Positions 16,414 to 26,160 are shown, counted from the stretch's first letter. The stretch is DNA of 64,000 nucleotides from Stutzerimonas stutzeri (GCF_018138085.1 NZ_CP073105.1:2294001-2358000), one strand, 5' to 3'. Notes: a model not told the origin generated them from the sequence alone. Program-made: numbers and translations.

Positions 16414-16770
16414 ATGATTCGAGCAGGACTGCTGACGATACTGCTGCTTCCGGCCGCAGCCATAGCCGCGCCCTTGGGCCTGGAGCTGGAACGGGAGCTG
16501 AATGATCTGAACGTAGATGTGCAGGTCAATGATTTTCAGGATGAGGTCGCGGCCGGCATAGAGTCGGGGCGGGTACAGGTGCTTATCACCAACCATGAGC
16601 GGTTCAAGGTGGCCTGCCAGCTCCACCCGGGCGAGACGGAGGCCTCGCCAGGCCTGGACACAACGCCCGTGACGATCATTACGCCAGAAGGGCGCGGGTC
16701 GCTGACGATGAGTGGCGAATACGGCGATGACACACTCAATGCGTTGCTGACCTGCATACGCGACGAATAA
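16414..16770 (+). CDS. Small exported protein of unknown function
   Basis: A 118-residue protein with a signal peptide (MIRAGLLTILLLPAAAIAA) and a mature part with two Cys (KVACQLHPGE, LLTCIRDE) that could form a disulfide in the periplasm. The start at 16414 follows GAGGAAA; a longer frame from 16318 overlaps the mucD terminator. It resembles uncharacterised Pseudomonas periplasmic proteins; I assign no function. It converges with the DUF1272 gene ten bases away. Confidence 0.75.
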   Translation: MIRAGLLTILLLPAAAIAAPLGLELERELNDLNVDVQVNDFQDEVAAGIESGRVQVLITNHERFKVACQLHPGETEASPGLDTTPVTIITPEGRGSLTMSGEYGDDTLNALLTCIRDE

Positions 16771-16780
16771 CCGCTGCGGT

Positions 16781-17068
16781 TCATGACGGCTCGCCAGTTG
16801 ACTCCGGCGATGACGGCTTGCCGGCGGCCTGGACGCAGCGATGCGGCGCATGAGTGCGCTGGGTGGAGGCGGGGTTGTTGGCCAGCTTGGCAGCGGGCCT
16901 GCGTGGACGCGCGACCAACTCACCGCCGCAGTTTGGGCAGATGAAGTCGAGCTTGTTTTTTGCGCATGTCGTACAGAACGTGCATTCGAACGAACAGATC
17001 ACCGCGTCGGGTGAGTGTGGCGGCAGGTCGATGTCGCAACATTCGCAACCCGGTCGTAGCTCGAGCAT
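16781..17068 (-). CDS. DUF1272 zinc-ribbon-like protein
   Basis: A 95-residue cytoplasmic protein of the DUF1272 family. Cys pairs in CECCDIDLPP, CSFECTFCTTCA and FICPNCGGELVARP form two likely zinc sites, and NPASTQR is the family's C-terminal signature. Function unknown. The last 20 or so residues extend past the conserved domain. Confidence 0.88.
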   Translation of the reverse strand: MLELRPGCECCDIDLPPHSPDAVICSFECTFCTTCAKNKLDFICPNCGGELVARPRRPAAKLANNPASTQRTHAPHRCVQAAGKPSSPESTGEPS

Positions 17069-17341
17069 GTCGATTACCTTATTTTGCGTGTCAGGCCGAA
17101 TCTCCAGGCACAGCCGTGGTCCAGTGGGTGCGATGAACCGGTTCGGGGCCAGAGGTAACGGTGGCGGGGCTTTCCGGTATAGGGATGGTCTTTACGAATC
17201 GCTTAAGCTAGCGCTTTCGATCCGGCCGTGCACCTTCTTTGTGGCGCCCGGAACACGGCCCGACCGGCATCGCGCCCCATGTGCCCGTGCCCGACAATTT
17301 TCATGCTTCCATCCAGGTGGGGCACTGGAGGTAACGCTATT

Positions 17342-20300
17342 TTGAGTCATGCAAGTGGGGCGAAACCGGCCCGCACGGTACAGCTGCGCAGCCGCCTGCT
17401 GACCATTGCGCTCGCTGGAATACTGCCATTGGCTTTGGTCGCGGGCCTTGGCCTGGTATCGATCATCAGCGACCAGAAGCACCTGGCCAAGCAACGCAGC
17501 CTGGAGGCAACGCGCCTGGCTGCGACGGCGATCGAGCTGGAGCTGGTGCGCTCCTTGAACGTGCTGCAAGCCCTGTCGCAGTCGTCGTTGCTCGAAGAGG
17601 GGGCTATCGACAGCTTCGCTGAAATGGTGCGGCGCGTGCTGCCCACCGTTCCGGGGTGGAGTTCATTCCTGATCATTGCGCCCACCGGCGAGGTACTCCA
17701 CCGCGTTTCGCTGCAGCAGGCCGCGGTAGCCGGGGGGATTGCGGAGCCCGACAGTTTTGCCGAGCTGTTGCGAACGAAGGAGCCACAGGTTGGCAACATG
17801 GGGCAGGGGCCGCGCGGGTCCTGGGGAATTCCCTTGCGTGTGCCGGTTCGGGTGGGCGAAGAGGTCCGCTACGTGCTGACCGCTGTGCTGGATCCGCGCG
17901 CCATCTCGGACGTTATCGGCAATCGCCGCTTACCGGAGGGTTGGGTGACCACGGTACTGGATGCCAATGGCTTGCGTATCGCCAGGTCCCAGCGCCATCT
18001 CGAGACGTTGGGGCAACCCGCATCCCCAACGCTGGTGGAACTGCTAAAAAAGAACAAGGCTGAAGAAGGCACCGGCATGAGCACGACCATCGAAGGCGTG
18101 TCGGCCTTTACCGCATTCGTGCGGCTTTACCCATCGCGATGGGTGGTGGCGACCGGCGTCCCCACCGATGTGGTGCAGGCCGGTGCCGTCAGGGCCTTCA
18201 CGCTTTATGGCGGCGGTCTGCTGCTCTCGCTGCTGTTTGCGGTCGCCGCGGCATTGTTCGCGACCCGTCGGATCAACGGGCCGATGCGCCAACTGCGTCG
18301 GGCGGCACAGGCGATTGGCCGTGGCCAGTCGGTGCATGAAGCGCCCGAGAGCGAAATCGAAGAACTCCGCGAGGTGGGTCGCGCGCTTGTGGCCGCCGCC
18401 CAGGCGCGACGGGAGAGTGAGGCCGAGCGCGACAGCATGCTGTCGCGTCTGGAGCTTGCTCAGCAGGACCTCACCGAGCAAGTCAGCGATCTGCAAGCGT
18501 TGCAGGCGCTCGGCAACCAGTTGCTTCAATTGCCGACGTTGGATGCGCAATTGCAGACCATCGTCGAGGTGCTGTGCGAGCTGCACGGTGCCGAGCATGG
18601 CCTGCTGACCCTAAGCGAGGGCGAGGACGCGCTGCGGATCCATGCATCGAAAGGCTTTTCGCCGGCGTCGCTGGAGCAAGTGGGCGCGCTGCCAATCGAG
18701 CAACGCGTGGATGTTGCCGCCGTCCGCCAGGGGCAACGGGTGACGGTGGCCGATATCGAAGCCACACCCTGTTTCGCCGGGTTGGTGCCGATTGCCCGTG
18801 CCGAGGGTTTTCGCTCGCTGCATGCGACCCCCGTCCGGCATAGCGACGGCGGTGTGCTCGGCGTTCTGACCGTGCATCTGCGAGAGTCCCGATTGCCCAC
18901 CGATCGCGAGATACGCCTGGCCGACCTCGCGGCGGGCCTCGCTGCCGTCTTCATCGATCGGGCGCGGGCGCAGACCAAGGCCGGCATGTTTGAGCAGCGC
19001 CTACAGGTCGCGCTGGATTCCTCGACGGTGCCGTTCAGCATTGTTTCGGTCATTCACGATGCGTCGGGGCAAGTGACCGATTTTCGACTGTCGTTCATCA
19101 ACGCGACCGGTGCGGCGGCGCTTCGCGGCACGGTTGCGGGGCTGACCGGGCGGCGCCTGACCGACGTGCTCGGGCCGGATGCGAACGCCCAGGCGCTGGA
19201 AACGCTCATAGCGGTCGCCACCCATCAGCAACCGCACGACATCGAGCTGCGCAGCACCGCGTTTGGCGGCGAGCGCTGGGTTCGCCTGGTCGCGACGCCG
19301 TTCGATCAGAGCATCGCCGTCTGGTTTGCCGACGTGACGGATGCAAAACACCAGGAACAGGCGATCCTGGAGGCCGACCGGCGCAAGGACGAATTTCTCG
19401 CGACCCTGGCACACGAGCTGCGCAACCCGCTCGCGCCGATCCGCCTGGCTGCCGGCCTGTTTGGCGCGCCTGGCGCAACCGAAGCGCAGAAGCTGCGCAG
19501 CCAGCAGATCATCGAGCGGCAGGTGCGGCACATGGCGCTGCTGTTGGACGATCTGTTCGATATCTCCCGGATCACGCTCGGAAAGCTGGTACTGCGCAAG
19601 GAGTCGCTGAATCTCGGCGCCGTAATCGAGGCGGCGGTCGAGACAGCGCGCGCCAAGATCGAATCCAAGCAGCACGAGCTGATCGTCGAGCTGCCGGCGC
19701 AGCCGGTGATACTGGAGGCCGATCCGCTGCGGCTCGAGCAGATCCTGGTCAACCTGCTCAACAATGCTGCCAAGTTCACCGAGCCGGGCGGGCGGATTCG
19801 CATCAGCGCCACGTTGGCGAACGATACGGCGGTGGTCTCGGTGAGCGACAACGGGCAGGGCATCGCGCGTCAACACCTCAAGCTCATCTTCGAACGTTTC
19901 GCTCAGGTGCCCACCACTCATGCGCAGGTAAATACCGGACTGGGCATCGGTCTTGCGCTGGCGAAAGGCTTGGCCAACCTGCACGGCGGCGATATCCGCG
20001 TCAGCAGCGCCGGCTTGGGCCAGGGCGCGGAATTCAGGCTGAGCCTGCCGGCGCTCCCGGCGCTGGCGTCCGCATGGCAACCCGCTGCGCCGCTGGAAGT
20101 AATGCGAGATACGCGGCGCGTGCTCATCGCCGATGACAACCGGGACATTGCCGAAATCATGGCCGAAGTGCTGCGCCTCGAAGGACATGAGGTCTTTCTG
20201 GCTTACGATGGCACCGAGGCGTTCGAGCGCTATCAGCAACTCAAGCCGCAGGTGGTGCTGCTGGACATCGGCATGCCGGGACTGCGCGGCGATGAGGTCG

Positions 20301-20458
20301 CGCGAAGGATCCGTGCCGAAGACGCGCAGGTGCGTCTGGTGGCGATCACCGGGTGGGGGCAGCCTAGCGACAAGGAGAACGCCATGGCGGCGGGCTTCGA
20401 CATACACCTGACCAAGCCGGTGGACATCTCGCGTCTGGTGGACGTGGTAGGAGGTTGA
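17342..20458 (+). CDS. Membrane hybrid histidine kinase (Cache-HAMP-GAF-PAS-HisKA-HATPase-REC)
   Basis: About 1038 residues from a TTG at 17342, which has GGAGGT nine bases upstream; frames starting earlier have no membrane character. Order: membrane helix (LLTIALAGILPLALVAGLGL), large periplasmic sensor of the double-Cache kind, second helix (FTLYGGGLLLSLLFAVAAAL), HAMP, coiled coil, GAF (about 400-540), PAS (about 560-680), HisKA with FLATLAHELRNPLAPI, HATPase (NLLNNAAKF, VSDNGQGI, GLGIGLALAKGL) and a C-terminal receiver with VVLLDIGMPGLRGDE. No partner response regulator is adjacent. The signal is unknown. The gene reads toward a glycine riboswitch. Confidence 0.9.
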   Translation: MSHASGAKPARTVQLRSRLLTIALAGILPLALVAGLGLVSIISDQKHLAKQRSLEATRLAATAIELELVRSLNVLQALSQSSLLEEGAIDSFAEMVRRVLPTVPGWSSFLIIAPTGEVLHRVSLQQAAVAGGIAEPDSFAELLRTKEPQVGNMGQGPRGSWGIPLRVPVRVGEEVRYVLTAVLDPRAISDVIGNRRLPEGWVTTVLDANGLRIARSQRHLETLGQPASPTLVELLKKNKAEEGTGMSTTIEGVSAFTAFVRLYPSRWVVATGVPTDVVQAGAVRAFTLYGGGLLLSLLFAVAAALFATRRINGPMRQLRRAAQAIGRGQSVHEAPESEIEELREVGRALVAAAQARRESEAERDSMLSRLELAQQDLTEQVSDLQALQALGNQLLQLPTLDAQLQTIVEVLCELHGAEHGLLTLSEGEDALRIHASKGFSPASLEQVGALPIEQRVDVAAVRQGQRVTVADIEATPCFAGLVPIARAEGFRSLHATPVRHSDGGVLGVLTVHLRESRLPTDREIRLADLAAGLAAVFIDRARAQTKAGMFEQRLQVALDSSTVPFSIVSVIHDASGQVTDFRLSFINATGAAALRGTVAGLTGRRLTDVLGPDANAQALETLIAVATHQQPHDIELRSTAFGGERWVRLVATPFDQSIAVWFADVTDAKHQEQAILEADRRKDEFLATLAHELRNPLAPIRLAAGLFGAPGATEAQKLRSQQIIERQVRHMALLLDDLFDISRITLGKLVLRKESLNLGAVIEAAVETARAKIESKQHELIVELPAQPVILEADPLRLEQILVNLLNNAAKFTEPGGRIRISATLANDTAVVSVSDNGQGIARQHLKLIFERFAQVPTTHAQVNTGLGIGLALAKGLANLHGGDIRVSSAGLGQGAEFRLSLPALPALASAWQPAAPLEVMRDTRRVLIADDNRDIAEIMAEVLRLEGHEVFLAYDGTEAFERYQQLKPQVVLLDIGMPGLRGDEVARRIRAEDAQVRLVAITGWGQPSDKENAMAAGFDIHLTKPVDISRLVDVVGG

Positions 20459-20622
20459 GCGGAGATTCGCACGCCGGGCTATCTTCCGCCGAGCAACTGC
20501 GGTAAAACGTCGCAGTGTTTCGGTGTCGGGTGTCGCGCCTCTGCGATACGGGCGAGACCGAAGGATTTCGGCACTTGAGTGCCGACGCTGTAGCCGTCGG
20601 GCGCTTTGAGCGCTCGGCGCGT

Positions 20623-20812
20623 GATATCGGGAGAGACTGCCTCGGCTTCGCCGTACGCAGCGCCGAAGGAGCAACCGCCCCGGAAACTCTCAGGCAAAAG
20701 GACCGATATCGCTTGTGAACTCTGAAGAGTCGCCGGGTCGTCGTCCGGTGCACCGAAGGAGCAAGTGGGCCCCGCCCATGAAACTCTCAGGTCCAGAACA
20801 GAGGGGGCGCTC
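20623..20812 (+). promoter_or_regulatory. Tandem glycine riboswitch
   Basis: Two glycine aptamers in series. The first (about 20623-20710) is closed by GATATCGG/CCGATATC and holds GGGAGAGACTGCC, CGCCGAAGGAGCAA and GAAACTCTCAGGCAAAAGGA. The second (about 20715-20812) holds AAGAGTCGCCGGG, CACCGAAGGAGCAAG and GAAACTCTCAGGTCCAGAAC. These are the invariant core blocks of the class. It precedes a DadA-like gene by some 55 bases; a small CCGC-TTATT-GCGG hairpin lies before the ribosome-binding site GGAG. By analogy with other tandem glycine switches it should turn the gene on when glycine is high. Confidence 0.95.
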
Positions 20813-20865
20813 GATCCGCTTATTGCGGACGGGCTCTAACCTCCCGACGTTCTGGAGCTTCAAAG

Positions 20866-22131
20866 ATGAAAACGATCGCTGTGATTGGTGGCGGTATCAC
20901 CGGCATCACTACCGCCTATGCGTTGGCCAAGCGTGGATTCGCCGTCACCCTGTTCGAAAAGCACCGCTACGCGGCGATGGAAACCTCCTTCGCCAATGGT
21001 GGCCAGCTCTCCGCGTCGAACGCCGAGGTCTGGACGCATTGGTCCACCATCCTCAAGGGCATCAAGTGGATGCTCAAGAGCGACGCGCCGCTGCTGGTCA
21101 ATCCCAAGCCCAGCTGGCACAAGCTGTCCTGGTTCGCCGAGTTCATCGGCTCGATTCCGCAATACCGCCAGAACACCATCGAAACCGCGCGCCTGGCCAT
21201 CGCTGCACGCGAGCACCTGTTCGCCTGGGCCGAGGAAGAGGGCATCGACTTCGACCTGAAGAAGGCCGGCATCCTGCACATCTACCGCGACAAGGCCGGC
21301 TTCGACCACGCAGCCAAGGTATCCACACTACTGGCCCAGGGCGGCCTGCCGCGCCGTAGCGTGACATCGGAGGAAATGCGTGCCATCGAACCGACGCTTG
21401 CGGGGCAATATTACGGGGGCTATTACACCGAGTGCGATTCCACCGGCGACATCCACCTATTCACCAACGGCCTCGCGGCGGCGGCCATTCGCCTGGGTGT
21501 CGAGTGCCGGTACGGTCAGGATGTGAAGGGCGTGGCGACCGATGGCAGGCAGGCCAGCGTTATCCTCGGCACGCCGGGTGGCGACGAAACCCTGCAGTTC
21601 GACGGCATGGTGGTCTGCGCCGGTACGGCCAGCCGGGCGCTGGCAGCGCAGTTGGGCGATCGGGTGAACATCTACCCGGTCAAGGGCTATTCGATCACCG
21701 TCAACCTCAACGACGAGGCCAGCCGTGCCGCCGCGCCGACCGTCAGCCTGCTGGACGACGAAACCAAGCTGGTCACCAGCCGCCTCGGTGATAATCGCCT
21801 GCGGGTCGCCGGCACCGCCGAGTTCAATGGCTACAACCGCGACATTCGCGCTGATCGGATTCGCCCCTTGGTGGACTGGGTCGCCGAGTGCTTCCCCGGT
21901 GTCAGCACCCAGAGCGTCGTGCCCTGGGCAGGGTTGCGTCCGATGATGCCGAACATGATGCCCAAGGTCGGCCGCGGCAGTTCGGCGTGCGTGTTCTACA
22001 ACACCGGTCACGGCCACCTCGGCTGGACCCTTAGCGCCATCACCGCCGACATGATCGGCGACGTGGTGAGCCAATCGATGGGCTCGGTCGTTGCTCCGAT
22101 CTCTGCCAGCCGGCAGCCGGTCCACGCATAA
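20866..22131 (+). CDS. DadA-like FAD-dependent D-amino-acid/glycine dehydrogenase
   Basis: A 421-residue member of the DAO/DadA flavoprotein family. The N-terminal Rossmann motif VIGGGITGITTAYALAKRG binds FAD, followed by FANGGQLSASNAEVW; YPVKGYSITVNL and the C-terminal FYNTGHGHLGWTLSAITADM are DadA signatures. Such enzymes oxidise D-alanine or other small D-amino acids and pass electrons to quinone. A tandem glycine riboswitch directly upstream implies that glycine is its substrate or its trigger, yielding glyoxylate and ammonia; no alanine racemase (dadX) is adjacent. The glycine role is inferred from regulation. Confidence 0.9.
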   Translation: MKTIAVIGGGITGITTAYALAKRGFAVTLFEKHRYAAMETSFANGGQLSASNAEVWTHWSTILKGIKWMLKSDAPLLVNPKPSWHKLSWFAEFIGSIPQYRQNTIETARLAIAAREHLFAWAEEEGIDFDLKKAGILHIYRDKAGFDHAAKVSTLLAQGGLPRRSVTSEEMRAIEPTLAGQYYGGYYTECDSTGDIHLFTNGLAAAAIRLGVECRYGQDVKGVATDGRQASVILGTPGGDETLQFDGMVVCAGTASRALAAQLGDRVNIYPVKGYSITVNLNDEASRAAAPTVSLLDDETKLVTSRLGDNRLRVAGTAEFNGYNRDIRADRIRPLVDWVAECFPGVSTQSVVPWAGLRPMMPNMMPKVGRGSSACVFYNTGHGHLGWTLSAITADMIGDVVSQSMGSVVAPISASRQPVHA

Positions 22132-22146
22132 AGGTGGCGACCTTGG

Positions 22147-22164
22147 TTGCGGCGCTCGCCGCAA
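22147..22164. terminator. Hairpin between convergent genes, possible terminator
   Basis: TTGCGGC-GCTC-GCCGCAA, seven-base-pair stem between the ends of the dehydrogenase and the next (minus-strand) kinase. No clear T-run, so termination is uncertain. Confidence 0.35.
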
Positions 22165-22220
22165 TCAGGGTCTGATCAGTCGTGATGGTTGTAGCGATGG
22201 CGTGTCATCGCTCCGGCCGA

Positions 22221-25184
22221 TCAGCTCGTCTCGGCCGTGACCCTGGCTATGGCGCCCAGTAGCGCCGCCTGCGAAAAAGGCTTGGCCAGTAACGGCAACT
22301 GCTCGGCAGCAGTGCCCGCTGGAAACTCCGCATAACCGCTGACCAGCAGAACCGGCAGGCTCGGCTGCAGGTTGCGCACTTCCTGCGCCAGCTGCGCGCC
22401 AGTCATCTTCGGCATCGCATGGTCGGTGATGAGCAGATCGAATCGCGTCTCGCGGACCTGATCGAGGGCCTGCGCGGCCGAATGCACGGTGGTCACCTGA
22501 TGGCCTTCGTCACGTAGCATCTCGGCGGTGTTGAACAACACCAGCACATCGTCGTCCACCGCAAGAATGTTCAGGCCGCACCCCTTGTCTGTGCTCTGCT
22601 CGGGTGCTGGCTCGGTGATCACCAACTGATGGATGTCTTCCTTCGCCGGCAGCCAGATCTGCGCCGTGGTGCCGACGCCCACTTCGCTGCGAAGCAGCAA
22701 TTTCCCTCCCGATTGCTCAGCGAACCCATGCACGATGGACAGCCCGAGGCCGGTGCCCTTGCCCACACCCTTGGTGGTGTAGAAGGGCTCGGTGGCGCGC
22801 TGCAAGGTGGCTTCGCCCATGCCTTCGCCTTCGTCGGTTACCGCCAGGCACAGATAGAGCCCGCCAGCGAGCCCTTGCTCGATATCGATGCGTTCGCAGT
22901 GAGCGCTGATGAGGATGCGGCCCTGTTCGCCGATGGCGTCACGGGCGTTGAGGACCAGGTTGAGCAATGCGGTCTGCAATTGGTTGGGATCGGCCTCGAT
23001 GCTGGGCAGATTCGCTTCGACCTGCGTCTCGATGATTACCGTGGGATCGAGCGAGCGCTCGAGCAGCTCGGTCATTTCCTCGATCAGTTGGCCGGGCTGG
23101 ATTCGTTCAGCCTGCAATTCCTGCTTGCGCGCGAAGGCCAGCATGCGGCGGGTGAGTGACGCACCGCGCTCGGCGCCAATGCGGGCGTTGTCGATCAGCC
23201 GCAGCAGAGGCGAGTCGTCCGGCACCCGTTTGCGCAGCAATTCCAGGTTGCCCATCACGGCGGTCAGCAGGTTGTTGAAATCGTGGGCGATGCCACCGGT
23301 CAGGTTGCCCAGCGCCTCCATCTTCTGTGCCTGTTGCAGCGCTTGCTCGGCCTCGATCCGAGCCGTGCTGTCCACGGCTTCCGGGACGATCCCGACCACA
23401 CGGCCGGCGGCATCGAGCACCGGCCGCATGGAGAAGTCGAACGAACGCGTGCCGATCGGCAGTCGCAGCTGCATGTGCATGTTCTCGCTGCCCCCGTCGA
23501 TGGCGTTGGCGACGCAAGCCATCACGACCGGTGGCATTCCGGGCGTCGCGGTGAACCAGGGCGTATCCCAGAAGGGTAGGCCGACAACATCGTCGCGTTG
23601 GGCTGCGGCGGCGGTCAATGATGTCGGGTTGGCGTAGACCACCGTGCCATCGACGCTCAGCAACCACTGGTAGAGGTGAGAACTGGCGGCGACGGTGCGA
23701 ATCTGCGCTTCGCTCTGCGCGAGCGCGGCGGTGCGCTCGGCGACCTGACGTTCCAGCTCCCTGCGAAATCGCTGTTCGGCACGGCGCACGGCGGCTTCCG
23801 AGCGTACCCGCTCGATGTGTGCCCAGGAGCGCTCCGTGACCTCGGCGAGCAGAACCAGCTCTTCGGTCTTCCAGACCCGCGGACTTTTGTCGTGAATGGC
23901 CATCAATGCGGTCAGCTTGCCTTCCTTGATCAAGGGCATGCAGCTGGTGGCCGCCAGACCGAGGTCGAGGAAAGTCGCCGCTTCGTGGTCCGGCAATTGT
24001 GCCGCGGTGTCGTGGAGGACCAGTGGCAGGCCGGCACGCAGTTTGCGCAGGGCCAGCTGACCGAAGTCGGCGAGGCGATAACGGCCGACGATGCCAGTGG
24101 CGCCGGGGGTCGTCCAGTTGCCGCGAATGGTGAAGCCGTCCTCGTCCGGGTCCATGTCGGCATAGGCGCAGACCGAGGCGCGCAGATGCTCGCCGAGCAG
24201 CTGGGTGGTGATCGCCAGGATGGTATCGGCGTCGGTGCTGGCGGCGATCGCCTTGCCCAGCACGTCGAGAAACTGCATGCGCCGCTCTGCCAGGGCCCGT
24301 TGGGTAACGTCGTGACCCTCCAGGAAGATGCCGCTGACGTTGCCGTCGCTGTCGATCACCGGCTGGAAGACGAAGTCGAGGATGAAGCGCTCCTCGGCTT
24401 CGCCCAGGCTGTGCTGGATGGCCATCTCCACCGAGCTACCGACATAGGCGACGCCGGTGTGGTAGACCTGATCCAGTAGTTCGACATAACCCTGCCGGGC
24501 GATCTCGGGAAGCGCTTCGCGCACAGTCAGGCCGATCAGCTTGCGGTTGCCGACCAGCTTGGCGTAGGCCGGGTTGACCATCTCGTAGCGATGTTCCGGG
24601 CCGTTCAGCATCGCCATGATGCCGGGCGCCTGTTCGAACAACTGCGTCAGTCGATTCTTCTCGGCCAGCAGGCGACGTTCGGCCCTGATGCGCTCGGTGG
24701 TCTCCACCACGAAGGCGATGACGCCGGCCGGGCGGCCGCTCTCGTCCAGTACCGGCGAGTAGTCGAGGTTCATCCAGACCTGCTCGGGGCGGCCGTTGCG
24801 GTGCAGGGTGAGCTCCTGGTCCTTGTATGCGAGCGTGCCGCCAGCCAGGCAGACCTTCATGACGTTGTCATTGAAGTCCGCCACTTCCGGCCAACCCTTG
24901 CGTACCTCCGATCCGAGCAGCTGGGGGTGCCGGCCGGCGGCGAACACCGAATAGGCATCGTTGTAGAGCATGATGCCCTTGCGGCCCCAGAGCAGCACCA
25001 TGGGTACCGGCGACAACAGCAGCATGCCCGTCACGGTCTTCAGGCTCTGCGGCCAGCTGTCAGGTGGGCCGAGCTCGGTGTCGGACCAGCCACGAGTGCG
25101 GATGAGTTCGCCCAACTCGCCGCCGTCTATGGGAAATACATACGAGTTGATGGCTTCGTGCGCGACGCTTGCTTCAGCTGTCAT
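22221..25184 (-). CDS. Soluble hybrid histidine kinase (PAS-PAS-GAF-PAS-HisKA-HATPase-REC)
   Basis: About 987 residues without membrane segments. PAS-type sensors at the start (ELGPPDSWPQSLKTVTGMLL, typical of this kinase class, then LFEQAPGIMAMLNGPEHRYE), a GAF domain (about 320-480), a further PAS (ASSHLYQWLLSVDGTVVYAN), HisKA with GGIAHDFNNLLTAVMGN, HATPase (LNLVLNARDAI, DEGEGMGE, GTGLGLSIVHGF) and a receiver (DLLITDHAMPKMTG). It resembles the blue-light/LOV-like or chemical PAS kinases of pseudomonads, but no NCRFLQ-type flavin site is present. I chose ATG 25184 where homology-like sequence begins; no good ribosome-binding site decides it, and in-frame starts reach 25307. Confidence 0.87.
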   Translation of the reverse strand: MTAEASVAHEAINSYVFPIDGGELGELIRTRGWSDTELGPPDSWPQSLKTVTGMLLLSPVPMVLLWGRKGIMLYNDAYSVFAAGRHPQLLGSEVRKGWPEVADFNDNVMKVCLAGGTLAYKDQELTLHRNGRPEQVWMNLDYSPVLDESGRPAGVIAFVVETTERIRAERRLLAEKNRLTQLFEQAPGIMAMLNGPEHRYEMVNPAYAKLVGNRKLIGLTVREALPEIARQGYVELLDQVYHTGVAYVGSSVEMAIQHSLGEAEERFILDFVFQPVIDSDGNVSGIFLEGHDVTQRALAERRMQFLDVLGKAIAASTDADTILAITTQLLGEHLRASVCAYADMDPDEDGFTIRGNWTTPGATGIVGRYRLADFGQLALRKLRAGLPLVLHDTAAQLPDHEAATFLDLGLAATSCMPLIKEGKLTALMAIHDKSPRVWKTEELVLLAEVTERSWAHIERVRSEAAVRRAEQRFRRELERQVAERTAALAQSEAQIRTVAASSHLYQWLLSVDGTVVYANPTSLTAAAAQRDDVVGLPFWDTPWFTATPGMPPVVMACVANAIDGGSENMHMQLRLPIGTRSFDFSMRPVLDAAGRVVGIVPEAVDSTARIEAEQALQQAQKMEALGNLTGGIAHDFNNLLTAVMGNLELLRKRVPDDSPLLRLIDNARIGAERGASLTRRMLAFARKQELQAERIQPGQLIEEMTELLERSLDPTVIIETQVEANLPSIEADPNQLQTALLNLVLNARDAIGEQGRILISAHCERIDIEQGLAGGLYLCLAVTDEGEGMGEATLQRATEPFYTTKGVGKGTGLGLSIVHGFAEQSGGKLLLRSEVGVGTTAQIWLPAKEDIHQLVITEPAPEQSTDKGCGLNILAVDDDVLVLFNTAEMLRDEGHQVTTVHSAAQALDQVRETRFDLLITDHAMPKMTGAQLAQEVRNLQPSLPVLLVSGYAEFPAGTAAEQLPLLAKPFSQAALLGAIARVTAETS

Positions 25185-25357
25185 CGAAAAATGTTCCAAC
25201 CTGAGATGCGCTTTGCTGGCTACCCTGCCATCGGATGAGGTGCACAACGCGGCTGCCGTGCGGCCTCCACGCCAGAAACCGATGGCCTGATAGCGCTTTG
25301 ATTGCAATGGTGAAGCAAAGTTGAACGACGGGCCCGGAAATATGCGCTACGTCACGT

Positions 25358-25699
25358 TCAGTCGTCGCGAGTCAGCACTTCCAGAAGTTCGATTTCGAAC
25401 AGCAGATTGGAATTCGGCTTTATGTGTTCGCCGATCTGGCGCTCGCCATATGCGAGGTGGGAGGGGACGAAGAGCTTGCGTTTGCCGCCTACTCTCATGC
25501 CCATCAGGCCCTGGTCCCAGCCCTTGATCACCCGGCCGGTGCCGATCACGCACTGGAAGGGCTTGCCGCGCTCATGGGAGGAATCGAAGGTGGTGCCGTC
25601 CTCCAGTTGGCCACGGTAATGCGTGGTGATCAGTGCGCCCTTGACCACGGCCTTGCCGTCGCCGTGCACGATGTCCTCGATCTGCAGTTCGTCACTCAT
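25358..25699 (-). CDS. FKBP-type peptidyl-prolyl cis-trans isomerase
   Basis: A 113-residue single-domain FKBP without signal peptide. Core motifs: VKGALITTHYRGQLEDGTTF, DSSHERGKPFQCVIGTGRVI, KGWDQGLMGMRVGGKRKLFV, PSHLAYGERQIG and PNSNLLFEIELLEV. The aromatic and Asp residues that line the active pocket are present. It should speed proline isomerisation in cytoplasmic folding. AGAGAAAAG lies just upstream of the ATG. It is followed closely by the YkgJ gene upstream on the same strand (20 bases), so the two may be cotranscribed. Confidence 0.93.
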   Translation of the reverse strand: MSDELQIEDIVHGDGKAVVKGALITTHYRGQLEDGTTFDSSHERGKPFQCVIGTGRVIKGWDQGLMGMRVGGKRKLFVPSHLAYGERQIGEHIKPNSNLLFEIELLEVLTRDD

Positions 25700-25719
25700 G
25701 GGCTTTTCTCTGGGGTTGT

Positions 25720-26073
25720 CTAGACCAGCACCTGACGGGTGCTGGCGATAAGTCTGTGCACCTGCTTCTCCACACTCGGGGCGGTGGGCGTATCGGGACC
25801 TCGGCCGCGCGGGCAGGGCAGGCTGGCCGTGGTGCCGAACAGCCGACAGATCAGCGGGCGCTCGTCATAGGCTTCGCAGCCGTTTGGCCCGAGGTGTACG
25901 CAATTCCACTCGGCCAACGCCTTGTCGTGCTCGATGGCGCTGCGCACGGGCAGCCTTGCCATTTCTTCCGAGGAGGCGGTCACCGGGCCACAGCAGTCAT
26001 GGCAGCCGGGTTCGCAGGCGAAACCCGGGATCTGGCGGCGCAGCTGATCGATCTTGCGCTGGGTGCAGCTCAT
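25720..26073 (-). CDS. YkgJ-family cysteine-cluster protein
   Basis: A 117-residue protein with the Cys pattern of the YkgJ/UPF0153 family: CEPGCHDCCGP near the N-terminus, then WNCVHLGPNGCEAYDERPLI and CRLFGT. These Cys probably bind zinc or an iron-sulfur cluster; function unknown. The start at 26073 (MSCTQRKIDQL) is chosen because upstream residues in the longer frame are low-complexity. Cotranscription with the FKBP gene is possible. Confidence 0.85.
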   Translation of the reverse strand: MSCTQRKIDQLRRQIPGFACEPGCHDCCGPVTASSEEMARLPVRSAIEHDKALAEWNCVHLGPNGCEAYDERPLICRLFGTTASLPCPRGRGPDTPTAPSVEKQVHRLIASTRQVLV

Positions 26074-26160
26074 GAGGTCATGACGGAGGGGCGAGAGAGG
26101 TGGTGGGCGCGCATGGTACGCGACCACGGGTGTGACGTGTATCTCACCAACGCGTCGAGG

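Noticed and set aside
18999..20674. 557-codon minus-strand frame across the hybrid kinase and riboswitch
   Set aside because: It covers the glycine aptamers and the HATPase/receiver region of the real gene, so it is only a shadow.
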